NCBI GenBank assembly: GCA_025454475.1
Contig: JALOOJ010000002.1
Location: forward strand, 1-60,444
DNA: 60,444 nt
Direction of reading: 5' to 3'
DNA from: Anaerolineae bacterium
GTDB taxonomy: Bacteria; Chloroflexota; Anaerolineae; B4-G1; SLSP01
The notes below the pieces were generated by a model that did not search any database, was not told the DNA's origin, and saw only the letters and a list, made by a program, of their open reading frames with translations. Positions 16,447 through 25,090 of this stretch are shown here, piece by piece. Made by a program: the position numbers and the translations under genes. Each line of letters begins with the position of its first letter. The stretch's first letter is position 1.

Positions 16447-17685
16447 CTAACGTCCCAGATGTCGGTAATGCGAGAGCGTCACTGCCTCGACGCCACACTC
16501 CCCGACCGGGTCTGCAAGTGCCAGGGACGCATCGTCAGCCACAACAGACGGGAAGCAGCCGCGGACCTCGTTGTCCGACAACCAGACCGACGTCGCCGAT
16601 GGAGCAACGGCAACACCGACTCGCTCTCGGTCCGCCTCTCCGATGACAGTGTTGTGTTCGAAAGCCAAGTCGTGTGCGTCACCGGCGATCACGATCTGTC
16701 CCATGCCGCGGGAGCGCGCATTCCCCTCTACGGTACAATGACGGACACGACATGATTGAGCCTCTACCGGGCGCCGCGTCTCGCGAAAGAGGATACCCGG
16801 TCCCTCGTTTGCGCGGATCACGCAGCCCTCGACCAGGTTGTAGCTGTCACGCGTCCCAACCGAGATGCCGGGGCCGGCGTTCCCCACGAACGTGCTGCCC
16901 CGCACCGAGATATGGTTAGCGCGGACGCAGAAGAAGAAACCGGCAGCTCCGTTGCCCTCCGCAACGCAGTTCTCGTAGCTCGATCCCGTGCTCCCCGCGC
17001 CTGGATGAAAACCATTTCCAGCATTGCCGGTTGCGCAGCAGTCACGCAGGTGGACCTGGCTGCACATCTGGTAACCCACACCCTCGCCGGCGAAATCCGC
17101 CGCGACCACGTCGGTGATCGTCACCCCATGGCTCTGCAGGAAGTACACGGCGGCACCGCGACACGCCCCAATGCCCGCCGGCTGGTTGGCCCGGTGCCCA
17201 TCAAGTGTGAGCCCAGACAGCACCACGTTCTCCACGCCGAGTCCAAAGACGAGCGGGAAGGCTGTAACCAACACAGGGTTCTGGTCCGCATGGTAGTCTG
17301 AGTGCACACCACGGTCTATGCCAACCCAGGTTCCCTCGATCCACGTGATCCGAGCGAAGGTTTCAAAAAACCCGCCGTGCGCATCATCACGAATAGCGAC
17401 CGTCATCCCGGGTTCCAGCCCATCGGTGTACATCAGAGGCACATCGAGCATGCCATAGTTGTGGTAGCCGGACAACGGATAGACACGTCCGGGGGCTTGG
17501 TGCAGCACTGTGTCGCGACCCTGTCCCACCAGCTCAACGCTGGAGCGCATCTCGATCCCGCGGTCCACAACCAGGTCGATCGCCGGCAGTACAACACGCC
17601 CGCCATCTTCACCCAAGGCATCGATGGCCGCCTGGATATCCGAGGCCGATGTGACGGCTGAAGCCTCGAGTCGAATCTCTTCCAT
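16447..17685 (-). CDS. Right-handed parallel beta-helix repeat protein
   Basis: A 412-residue protein. Residues 15-45 have the pectate-lyase-like opening SDIQAAIDALGEDGGRVVLP, and from about residue 160 it consists of repeated short strands such as VENVVLSGLTLDG, HGVTITDVVAADF, NHISVRGSTFVGN and YNLVEGCVIRANEG. These are coils of a right-handed beta-helix as in polysaccharide lyases and mannuronan epimerases. No signal peptide is visible. It is the first gene of a minus-strand trio with the UroD-like and glycyl-radical genes, with a clear GGAGG before the ATG. A sugar-acid or polysaccharide substrate is inferred, but no catalytic residues can be assigned. Confidence 0.8.
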   Translation of the reverse strand: MEEIRLEASAVTSASDIQAAIDALGEDGGRVVLPAIDLVVDRGIEMRSSVELVGQGRDTVLHQAPGRVYPLSGYHNYGMLDVPLMYTDGLEPGMTVAIRDDAHGGFFETFARITWIEGTWVGIDRGVHSDYHADQNPVLVTAFPLVFGLGVENVVLSGLTLDGHRANQPAGIGACRGAAVYFLQSHGVTITDVVAADFAGEGVGYQMCSQVHLRDCCATGNAGNGFHPGAGSTGSSYENCVAEGNGAAGFFFCVRANHISVRGSTFVGNAGPGISVGTRDSYNLVEGCVIRANEGPGILFRETRRPVEAQSCRVRHCTVEGNARSRGMGQIVIAGDAHDLAFEHNTVIGEADRERVGVAVAPSATSVWLSDNEVRGCFPSVVADDASLALADPVGECGVEAVTLSHYRHLGR

Positions 17686-17805
17686 AGTACCTCCAAGCGC
17701 GTCTAGTACTCAAGGAGTTACGTTGGTAGTAACCGCTTCAGCGGTTGTGACGGTTAGAGCCGGAACTACGAACCTCAACCATCTACCAAACGGACCACTC
17801 GAGTA

Positions 17806-18273
17806 TCAGGGGGCCTTTTCAGCAGTCTCCGAGGCCTGCTCGTCGGACTTTGGTTCTGCCGGGGATGCCAAGTCCACCAGGGTGTGCCACTCCGTCTCAT
17901 CCTGCCAGCGCAGCGCCTGCCGCTGCAACTCCTCCAGCATGTACTGCTTCGTCGACGCGTTGTCTGAGAGTCCGTAGCCCCCCGTATAGCGGATGAGGTC
18001 CTGGATGTTGGCGATACAGCGCTTACGCGCTATGCCCGAGAGTGCAGCGATCTGGCGTTCTGTGGCGCCCGCAGCCTTCAGTTTGGCGGCCCTGGCACGA
18101 TAGGGGCGCAGCCAAGCCTCAGGCACGGCCTCCTCGTTGACGATCTGGTCAATCGCCTCCAGTCGCCCGGTGATATGACGCTGCACGTAATGTGAGATCC
18201 ACTGCCCAGCCGCGTACGTTAACAACGTAAAGACCAACACAAACAGCAAGAACTGTACGGCGAGCGCCCCCAT
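17806..18273 (-). CDS. Small single-span membrane protein, unknown
   Basis: A 155-residue protein with one N-terminal transmembrane helix (LAVQFLLFVLVFTLLTYAAG) and a mostly helical cytoplasmic tail rich in charged residues (YRARAAKLKAAGATERQIAAL). I do not recognise a family. The ATG at 18273 is preceded by GAGGG at about 9 bases; a GTG at 18288 is an alternative. It is separated from the beta-helix gene by 120 bases and is on the same strand. Confidence 0.7.
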   Translation of the reverse strand: MGALAVQFLLFVLVFTLLTYAAGQWISHYVQRHITGRLEAIDQIVNEEAVPEAWLRPYRARAAKLKAAGATERQIAALSGIARKRCIANIQDLIRYTGGYGLSDNASTKQYMLEELQRQALRWQDETEWHTLVDLASPAEPKSDEQASETAEKAP

Positions 18274-18473
18274 AGTCACTACCCTCACGTTCTAGGAAAT
18301 CAAACGACATCCATCCTCGTCGAGCCGACCTCGACGCCATCAGCCTACCAGAGACATCACCACGGGCAACAGCACAACTCGCCCACTCTCGCGCATCCCA
18401 AAGGGCATCATACACCGAAAGCATGGCTTTCCCAACCGCGACATCTCATATAACCGCTACGTGCGGTCCCGAG

Positions 18474-18501
18474 TTGGCAGGCATCACACGTGCGATAGAA
18501 T
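18474..18501 (+). promoter_or_regulatory. Putative promoter for the DapA-family gene
   Basis: TTGGCA at 18474-18479 and TAGAAT at 18496-18501 with a 16-base spacer, about 50 bases before the start codon. The rest of the 18274-18550 gap shows no gene. Confidence 0.5.
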
Positions 18502-18550
18502 GAGGGTCACTGCCAGTTCAGCTCGGAGCCCTACAGGAAGGATCGATGTG

Positions 18551-19450
18551 ATGGGAATAGAAGACACTGCCTTTGCTGTGCGCGGTATCATCCCGGCAAT
18601 GGTGACACCGTTCAAGCCCGATGAGAGCCTGGACCTCGACGCACTGCGCCGGCTCACGCGGCATCTCATCGAAGGTGGCGTGCACGGACTCTTCCCCACC
18701 GGAAGCCAGGGCGAGTTCTACGCGCTCACACCCGACGAGCGGCAGCGCATCTGGGAAGTCGTCGTCGAGGAGACCGATGGGCGCGTCCCGGTCTATGCCG
18801 GCACAGGCGCCATCACCACAACCGAGGTCATCGCGCTGAACCGGCTCGCAGAGCGGGCCGGGGCCAGCGCCCTGTCGGTTATCACACCCTACTTCATCAG
18901 TCCCACACAGGAAGAGCTCTACGGCCACTATATGGCCATCGCCGACGCGACCGCGCTCCCCGTGATCCTCTACAGCAATCCAGGGCGCACCGGTGGCCTG
19001 AATCTCTCCGCCGCCCTGGTATCGCGGCTGGCGCAGCACCCGAACATCGTCGGCATCAAAGACTCCAGCGGCGATCTATCTCTCACAATGGCCTATCTCG
19101 CCGCGACCGATGACGCCTTTACCGTACTGCTGGGACGGGACACCCTGATCCTTGCCGGGCTCATCCACGGCGCCAAGGGATCGATTACGGCCACAGCTAA
19201 CGCGGCGCCGAAGCTTGTGGTCGCCATTTACGAAGCATTCCTCCAGGGGAATCTTCAGGACGCGCTCGAAGCTCAGCGAAGGCTCGCCCCGCTCCGCGAT
19301 GCCTTCAGCCTGGGCACGTTCCCGGTCGTGGTGAAGGAGGCGCTCGACCTCATTGGTATCCCGGTCGGCCCCACCCGCGGGCCTGTGGGACCACTCGCCC
19401 AGGATCAGCGGGAGAAGCTGCGTCAGGTGCTCGAAGCGCTAGTCATGTAA
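18551..19450 (+). CDS. Dihydrodipicolinate synthase / N-acetylneuraminate lyase family aldolase
   Basis: A 299-residue class I aldolase of the DapA/NanA family. It starts with GIIPAMVTPFKPDESLD and has GSQGEFYALTPDERQR (glyoxylate/pyruvate pocket), LPVILYSNPGRTG with the catalytic Tyr, and VGIKDSSGDLS with the Schiff-base Lys. The Gly-Ser-Gln pattern in place of DapA's G-T-T-G-E is more like sugar-acid or 2-keto-3-deoxy acid aldolases, so lysine biosynthesis is not certain. No other lysine gene is near. The stop is 5 bases from the stop of the convergent aldehyde oxidoreductase. A GTG at 18548 directly before the ATG is an alternative start. Confidence 0.85.
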   Translation: MGIEDTAFAVRGIIPAMVTPFKPDESLDLDALRRLTRHLIEGGVHGLFPTGSQGEFYALTPDERQRIWEVVVEETDGRVPVYAGTGAITTTEVIALNRLAERAGASALSVITPYFISPTQEELYGHYMAIADATALPVILYSNPGRTGGLNLSAALVSRLAQHPNIVGIKDSSGDLSLTMAYLAATDDAFTVLLGRDTLILAGLIHGAKGSITATANAAPKLVVAIYEAFLQGNLQDALEAQRRLAPLRDAFSLGTFPVVVKEALDLIGIPVGPTRGPVGPLAQDQREKLRQVLEALVM

Positions 19451-19455
19451 CGCAC

Positions 19456-21339
19456 CTATCCGGCCAGCGCCTCGACGACCCAGCCAAGCCCCAGCTCGTG
19501 GAGCTTGGCTGCCGTGGGATGACCTTGAGCATCCCAACCCACCATCTGGTAGTACAGTGCCTTGGCGGCCTCAAACTCCCCTTGTGTCACCACCAGGCCA
19601 TCGCTGGGCCCGCCCTTCAGCGGCACAGTGAGCTTGGGCGGTAGTGTGTCCGCCTCAGCGCCCACGCCCTCGCGCGAGTTAAACGCGCGCAGCAAGTTCA
19701 ACCGCCGCTCCCCGACCTTCATCATCTCCCACAGGCTTACGTTCCAGCCGGTGATGGCCCGCAGCGCGTCCACCCACTGATCAAGACCATAGAGTTGCCA
19801 GGCGGGGCCGTACACAAACTTGCAGACACAGACTGCATCGACGCAACTGATGATCTGCTGCGAGTAGACGGCGAAACGAACCATCTCCGGGTTCAACACG
19901 GTCGAGGGCTGGGGATCCAGTAATCCTAGCTCCGCCATTCCACCAGGGAACCGCATATACGAGGTGTCGTGCTCGCAGACCGTGTGATCTGCGCCGCCCG
20001 GGTTGACAGCATAGAGCAGCGCCATCGTCCGCTTGACCTGAGGCATATGGGCAGGCATCTCGCGGCCCTTGACCGCGACGACCAGATCCTGCCCGATTCC
20101 TAGAGCCTCGGCGGCAGCGGCAGAGCCCTCGCCCAGGAGTCTCCCAAAACCCTCCCGTTCCCCGATCATCTCCACCACCTTGACCATTGCGTCGGCGTCG
20201 CCAAAGCGCAGCGCAATTCCACCAGTGTCAGCCTCAGTGATCAGCCCACGCTCGAAGCAGTCCATCGCCCAAGCGATCGTTGCGCCACACGCGATCGTAT
20301 CCATCCCGTACATGTTGCATAGCTGATTAGCGCGTGCGACAGCACGAAGGTCCGAGACATCACAGTAGGAGCCCAGCGTCCCGATGGATTCGTACTCCGG
20401 GCCGCCATATCGCGGGTCCACCTTGAAAGGTCCATCGGTCAACTCCACCACGCGTTTACAGCGCACGACACAGCCGTAACACGTGTCATCGGACTTGAGG
20501 ATCGTCTCGCGCATGCGTTCGCCGCTAAGCGCCTCAGCACCGTCGAAGGAGCCGCTCGTCCAGTTATGCGTGGGCAGGCCGCCGGCTAACGACTGCGAAA
20601 GCACCAGCGCGGCGGTGCCCAGGCGCTTGAAGCCTGCAACGCCAGACTGATCCACGTGTTCAGCACCCCACCGTGCCAGCGCCCGCAACGTGTCGACGTC
20701 CGCGATCTCGGGTCGGTTGTGTCCACGGACAACCACGGCCTTCAGATTCTTGGACGCCATCACCGTGCCCATACCGCCCCGACCATTCACGCGGTTAGCA
20801 TTGTTCACCAGCGCACCGTAACGCACACCACGCTCCGCTGCCGGACCGCACTGGAGAACGTGGATCCGGCGGTCGCCCAGTTCATCCTGAAGCGCGTCCT
20901 CCACGTCCGCCGTGAACCGTCCCATCAGCAGACCGGCGTCGCGCAGCTCTGCTGCGCCATCGTGAACCCATAGGTAGACCGGCGACGCTGCTCTGCCGCG
21001 TATCACAACGCCGTCGAATCCTGCAAACTTGAGCTCGGCCGGCCAGAATCCGCCCGCCGTGGACTCGTCGGCAAGGCCGCTGACCGGCGACTTAGCCACG
21101 GCTGCGACCCGCGACTGGCCCGAGATCGGGGTTCCGGCCATCGGCCCCACCATCAGGCTCAGCGTGTTCTCGGGCCCCAGTGGGTCCGCCCCACTGGGAG
21201 TGTTGCGCAGCAGATAGTACGCACCCATCGCACTCCCGCCCATATACTGCCGATAGAAGGCCTCGCTCGGGTCCTCGACCGTCAGCTGTCGCGTCGTTAG
21301 GTCAACGTGCAGGATCTTGCCCTGATAACCCAATCCCAT
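19456..21339 (-). CDS. Aldehyde ferredoxin oxidoreductase (tungsten enzyme family)
   Basis: A 627-residue protein of full AOR length. The N-terminal domain begins GYQGKILHVDLTTRQLT and has the pterin-binding segments GPENTLSLMVGPMAGTP and GRGGMGTVMASKNLKAV. Iron-sulfur ligands are visible as DTCYGCVVRCK and later as CVDAVCVCKF. The family uses a tungsto-bispterin and a 4Fe-4S cluster to oxidise aldehydes to acids with ferredoxin. A partner for cofactor synthesis is not in the window. The ATG follows GAGGAGG, and a divergent promoter region separates it from the M50 protease. Such enzymes suggest an anaerobic lifestyle. Confidence 0.9.
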   Translation of the reverse strand: MGLGYQGKILHVDLTTRQLTVEDPSEAFYRQYMGGSAMGAYYLLRNTPSGADPLGPENTLSLMVGPMAGTPISGQSRVAAVAKSPVSGLADESTAGGFWPAELKFAGFDGVVIRGRAASPVYLWVHDGAAELRDAGLLMGRFTADVEDALQDELGDRRIHVLQCGPAAERGVRYGALVNNANRVNGRGGMGTVMASKNLKAVVVRGHNRPEIADVDTLRALARWGAEHVDQSGVAGFKRLGTAALVLSQSLAGGLPTHNWTSGSFDGAEALSGERMRETILKSDDTCYGCVVRCKRVVELTDGPFKVDPRYGGPEYESIGTLGSYCDVSDLRAVARANQLCNMYGMDTIACGATIAWAMDCFERGLITEADTGGIALRFGDADAMVKVVEMIGEREGFGRLLGEGSAAAAEALGIGQDLVVAVKGREMPAHMPQVKRTMALLYAVNPGGADHTVCEHDTSYMRFPGGMAELGLLDPQPSTVLNPEMVRFAVYSQQIISCVDAVCVCKFVYGPAWQLYGLDQWVDALRAITGWNVSLWEMMKVGERRLNLLRAFNSREGVGAEADTLPPKLTVPLKGGPSDGLVVTQGEFEAAKALYYQMVGWDAQGHPTAAKLHELGLGWVVEALAG

Positions 21340-21387
21340 ACCCTAGCCTCCTCGTGCAGCATAAAGCGCCCAACTGCGGATGGCCCT

Positions 21388-21416
21388 ACTATACTCGATT
21401 CAGGCATCGGGCCCAA
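21388..21416 (-). promoter_or_regulatory. Putative promoter for the aldehyde oxidoreductase gene
   Basis: On the minus strand, TTGGGC (complement of 21411-21416) and TATAGT (complement of 21388-21393) are 17 bases apart, about 50 bases before the ATG at 21339. The 21340-21692 gap holds this and the divergent promoter at 21505-21532; nothing else is recognised. Confidence 0.45.
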
Positions 21417-21504
21417 TCTGACGACCAATGACCCTTCCTGGAAGCGTGTGGAGTTTGCGTTCGCGTTGACGGTCATGTGGCTTCCTAGAAGAAATGCGCG
21501 ATCG

Positions 21505-21532
21505 TTGCCCCGCGGCGGGCCTGCACTATACT
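21505..21532 (+). promoter_or_regulatory. Putative promoter for the CBS-domain M50 protease
   Basis: TTGCCC at 21505-21510 and TATACT at 21527-21532, spaced by 16 bases, lie 160 bases before the gene at 21693. The long leader that follows is uncharacterised. Confidence 0.45.
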
Positions 21533-21692
21533 TAGTATGAGCTCGGACGATGGAACCGATAGATGCGCTCCCATGCAACCATCGGCAGTCAGCACGACCA
21601 ATCGCCCGTAACCCACACGAAGCCGCAGATCCGCGGCCTTTGACTGCGAAGCCACCCGTCCTGCGGGACGGGCATGAAACAGGAGGCGAAAC

Positions 21693-22898
21693 ATGCGCAG
21701 TGGTCTGGTACTGGGGAAGCTCTTCGGGATCGAGATTCGCATTGACGGAAGCTGGCTGGTGATCTTCCTGCTCCTGAGCTGGAACTGGGCCACGGTGCTG
21801 AGCAGTGCCCACGGTGACTGGAACGTAGTCTTGCGGTGGTCAGTGGCTGTCGCAGCCGCTCTTCTGTTCTTCGCCTCCGTCCTGGCCCACGAGCTGGCGC
21901 ATTCCCTCGTCGCCCGGTCTCGCGGCATCCCTGTGAGCAACATCCGCCTGCACCTATTTGGGGGCGTGTCCAACCTCCAACGCGAGCCGGATTCCGCGGG
22001 AAGCGAGTTCGTGATGGCGATCCTGGGCCCCGTCACCAGCCTCGTCATCGGAGGAATACTCCTCCTGGTCACGAGCCTGATTAGCGGCCCCCAGAGGATC
22101 GCTATTGGTTCCCTTTCTCAGACGATGACCGGCCTCGGCCCCGTAATGACCATCCTGACGTGGCTGGGTTCGGTAAACGTCGCGTTGGGTCTCTTCAACA
22201 TGCTCCCCGGCTTTCCGCTGGATGGCGGACGTGTCCTGCGTGCCGGACTGTGGGCGCTCACCAAGAACCTGCGATTGGCCACACGGTGGGCCTCGTGGGT
22301 CGGGCGCGGCCTGTCTTGGGTTCTGATCGTGGGAGGCGTCGCCAGCGCCTTCGGCCTACCGATCCCATTGCTCGGACAAGGGCTAGTCAATGGTCTTTGG
22401 CTCGCCTTCATCGGCTGGTTCCTGCAGAATGCCGCGGTCCAGAGCTATCAGCAAATGGTCATCCGAGAGGCCCTGGAGGATGTCCCGGTGTCCAGCGTAA
22501 TGCGTCGGAACCCACCGACCGTCGCTCCTAATCGCACGGTAACCGAGTTCGTCCACAACCACATTATGCAATCCGACGACCACGGGTTCCCGGTCGTCGA
22601 TGCCGGCCACCTCGTCGGCATTGCCACCCTCGAGGACGTTCGGCGCATCACGCGCGACCTCTGGGAGATCACCCTCGTCAGCGAGATCATGACTCCGTTT
22701 GAGCGGCTGACGACGCTGAGCCCCGACGCCAATGCTAGTGCCGCGCTCGACTCGCTCGCCGGACTGGACGTGCACCAGCTGCCAGTCGTCACCGGCGACC
22801 GTCTGGAGGGCGTAGTACGCCGCGGGGATATCGTGCGGTGGCTGCAACTCCAGTCGGACATCGGCGACCGGGGCCGCGACGCGATCATCGCACGCTGA
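21693..22898 (+). CDS. Site-2 protease (M50) with two C-terminal CBS domains
   Basis: A 401-residue intramembrane metalloprotease. The zinc motif HELAHS is in helix 3 (VLAHELAHSLVARSRG) and the third ligand lies in FNMLPGFPLDGGRVLRA, the classical NxxPxxxxDGG motif. The last 130 residues form two CBS motifs (VSSVMRRNPPTVAPN and VSEIMTPFERLTTLSPD), which usually bind adenine nucleotides and may gate protease activity by energy state. This domain order is common in archaeal and Chloroflexota S2Ps. The ATG at 21693 follows AGGAGG. The next gene is on the same strand 41 bases away. Confidence 0.93.
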   Translation: MRSGLVLGKLFGIEIRIDGSWLVIFLLLSWNWATVLSSAHGDWNVVLRWSVAVAAALLFFASVLAHELAHSLVARSRGIPVSNIRLHLFGGVSNLQREPDSAGSEFVMAILGPVTSLVIGGILLLVTSLISGPQRIAIGSLSQTMTGLGPVMTILTWLGSVNVALGLFNMLPGFPLDGGRVLRAGLWALTKNLRLATRWASWVGRGLSWVLIVGGVASAFGLPIPLLGQGLVNGLWLAFIGWFLQNAAVQSYQQMVIREALEDVPVSSVMRRNPPTVAPNRTVTEFVHNHIMQSDDHGFPVVDAGHLVGIATLEDVRRITRDLWEITLVSEIMTPFERLTTLSPDANASAALDSLAGLDVHQLPVVTGDRLEGVVRRGDIVRWLQLQSDIGDRGRDAIIAR

Positions 22899-22939
22899 CA
22901 AGTGGAGCTGCCCCTGGACAGCGCAGAAAGGTGGGCGAG

Positions 22940-23968
22940 ATGAAAGAAGCGCTGATGTATGAGCCCCTTGCAGATGGGTACGTGCGCTGTATCCTGTGCG
23001 CGCACCGTTGCACGATTTCACCGGATGGTCGCGGCATCTGCCAGGTCCGTGAGAATCGCGACGGCATCCTCACCACGTTGGTCTATGGCGAACTCATCGC
23101 ACGCCACGTCGACCCGATCGAGAAGAAGCCACTCTTCCACTACTACCCCGGATCGCGCGCCTATTCGATCGCCACCGCCGGCTGCAACTTCCGCTGTGAT
23201 TGGTGCCAGAACTTCGACATCTCGCAGATGCCCCGCGATCAGCGGGTGATCCTGGGCGACAGTACGGCGCCAGAGGACGTGGTCGCTGCGGCTCGCGCGC
23301 ATCGCTGTTGCAGCATCGCATACACGTACACTGAACCCACAATCTTCTTCGAGACAACACTCGACATCGCGAGACTGGCTCACGCCGCGGGTATCGGCAA
23401 CGTCTATGTCACCAACGGTTATATGACCTCCGATGCTCTGGAGATGATCCGGCCGTATCTCGATGCGGCCAACGTGGATCTCAAGGCGTTCAGCGATGCC
23501 ACATACCGACGCCACATCGGCGCACGCCTCCAGCCCGTGCTCGACAGCCTCAAGCTAATGAAGCGATTGGGCATCTGGGTTGAGGTCACCACCCTGGTCA
23601 TCCCCGACCTCAATGATGACCCTGATGAGCTGAGAGAGGCGGCGCAGTTCATCGCGCAGGAGCTCGGGCCTGAGACCCCCTGGCATCTCAGTCGCTTCCA
23701 CCCGGCGTACAAGCTGAACACCGTGCCTCCGACGCCGGAATCCACCGTGGCGCGGGCGTCTGAGATCGCCAAGGAAGCTGGACTACGCTACGTCTACGCA
23801 GGGAATTCCCGACAGAATGCGGACACGACCTGCCACGCCTGTGGCGCGCTCCTGATCCAGCGATCAGGTTACGCGATTCTGCGGAATCGCGTCACTGCGG
23901 AGGGCGCCTGCCCCAACTGCAGCATGGCCGTCGCTGGCCTAGGTATGAACGGCGAATCCTCCGGCTGA
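22940..23968 (+). CDS. AmmeMemoRadiSam system radical SAM protein (AmrS-like)
   Basis: A 342-residue radical SAM protein. The N-terminus has YVRCILCAHRCTISPDGRG ending in C-x-V-R-E-N, the pattern typical of AmrS. The SAM 4Fe-4S motif follows as CNFRCDWC (C-x3-C-x2-C). The C-terminal tail has CHACG and CPNC, a likely zinc or cluster site. AmrS proteins are usually accompanied by AmmeMemo proteins A and B; neither is adjacent here. It is annotated in some genomes as a pyruvate-formate-lyase activator, but the N-terminal motif argues against that. Function of the system is unknown. The ATG at 22940 was chosen over an upstream frame start at 22838, which overlaps the protease gene. Confidence 0.88.
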   Translation: MKEALMYEPLADGYVRCILCAHRCTISPDGRGICQVRENRDGILTTLVYGELIARHVDPIEKKPLFHYYPGSRAYSIATAGCNFRCDWCQNFDISQMPRDQRVILGDSTAPEDVVAAARAHRCCSIAYTYTEPTIFFETTLDIARLAHAAGIGNVYVTNGYMTSDALEMIRPYLDAANVDLKAFSDATYRRHIGARLQPVLDSLKLMKRLGIWVEVTTLVIPDLNDDPDELREAAQFIAQELGPETPWHLSRFHPAYKLNTVPPTPESTVARASEIAKEAGLRYVYAGNSRQNADTTCHACGALLIQRSGYAILRNRVTAEGACPNCSMAVAGLGMNGESSG

Positions 23969-24013
23969 GCCCGCAGGTCGCCAGTGGCTCACGCACTGCA
24001 AAGCAGAGGACAT

Positions 24014-24976
24014 ATGGACACCAAGGACTGGCGGGCACGGAAGGTAACCATCGTAGGTGCAGGCAATGTCGGTGCGACGTTTGCCTATGCGCTGGCCCAA
24101 AGCGGCGTAGCGGATGAACTCGCCCTGGTCGATCGGAATCAGGACCTGGTTGCGGGTCAGGTCCTCGACCTGAGCCACGGGCGCTTCTTCTTCCCCACGG
24201 TCGACATCCACGCCGGCGACAAGCACGATTATGCCGACGCCCACGTGATCGTCGTCACTGCTGGCACCGGTCAGAAACCTGGCGAGTCCCGATTGGCGCT
24301 CTTGCAGCGGAACGTCCTGATCATCGATAGCATTGTCGACGAGATCGTGGCCCAGCAATCCAGGGCGGTGATCCTGATCGTCTCCAATCCTGTGGACATC
24401 CTGACTTACGTCGCACACCGGCGCTCCGGCTGGGCGCGGGGTCGCGTGATCGGCTCCGGTACCGTTCTTGACAGCGCCCGGTTCCGCTACCAGTTAAGCG
24501 AGCACTGCAACGTCGACGTGCACAACGTTCACGCCTACATCCTCGGGGAACACGGCGACAGCGAATTCGCCGCCTGGTCAATGACCCACTTGGGTGGCGT
24601 GAGCATCGACCGCTTCTGCGCCCTCTGCCAGCGGTGCACCGACTGGACAGCCGAGCGCGCCAAGATCGAGCAGGGCGTGCGCGACTCAGCCTATCACATC
24701 ATCGACTACAAAGGCGCCACGTATTACGCCGTGGGGCTGGCGCTGACGCGCATCGTCGCGTCGATCCTCCGTAACGAACACAGCGTGCTGAGCGTGTCGA
24801 CCCCGCTGGAGGGCGAATACGGCCTCAGTGGCGTCAGCCTGAGTGTGCCCTGCATCGTTTCCCAGGAGGGCATCGATCGCATCATGCTCGCGGCGCTTAC
24901 GCCAGACGAACAGGCAGCACTGGAGAGATCGGCCGGCATTCTGCGGGACACCCTCGCGCAACTGCAGGCACGGTGA
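24014..24976 (+). CDS. ldh: L-lactate dehydrogenase
   Basis: A 320-residue NAD-dependent 2-hydroxyacid dehydrogenase. It opens KVTIVGAGNVGATFAYAL (Rossmann motif); the substrate-discriminating loop AGTGQKPGESRL has Gln where malate dehydrogenases have Arg, favouring lactate. GEHGDSE carries the catalytic His, and ISNPVDILTY-like sequence is present as VSNPVDILTY. It would regenerate NAD from pyruvate in fermentation. The ATG at 24014 is preceded by AGAGGA; the upstream start at 23984 is not conserved. It follows the AmrS-like gene by 45 bases. Confidence 0.92.
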   Translation: MDTKDWRARKVTIVGAGNVGATFAYALAQSGVADELALVDRNQDLVAGQVLDLSHGRFFFPTVDIHAGDKHDYADAHVIVVTAGTGQKPGESRLALLQRNVLIIDSIVDEIVAQQSRAVILIVSNPVDILTYVAHRRSGWARGRVIGSGTVLDSARFRYQLSEHCNVDVHNVHAYILGEHGDSEFAAWSMTHLGGVSIDRFCALCQRCTDWTAERAKIEQGVRDSAYHIIDYKGATYYAVGLALTRIVASILRNEHSVLSVSTPLEGEYGLSGVSLSVPCIVSQEGIDRIMLAALTPDEQAALERSAGILRDTLAQLQAR

Positions 24977-25090
24977 CTCCGTAGTAGAAGTGCCTCACAG
25001 ACCATCTATGGTGATGGTACCGAGAGGATCGCAAAGCTGGCGGGAACGCAGCGTCGGTGGCATCGCGTCATTCGCACACGGAGGTTCGAC

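Noticed and set aside
22940..23968. Radical SAM gene as activator of the glycyl radical enzyme at 13072
   Set aside because: It has the AmrS N-terminal cysteine motif and lies seven kilobases away on the other strand; it lacks the ferredoxin-like insert of many glycyl-radical activases.
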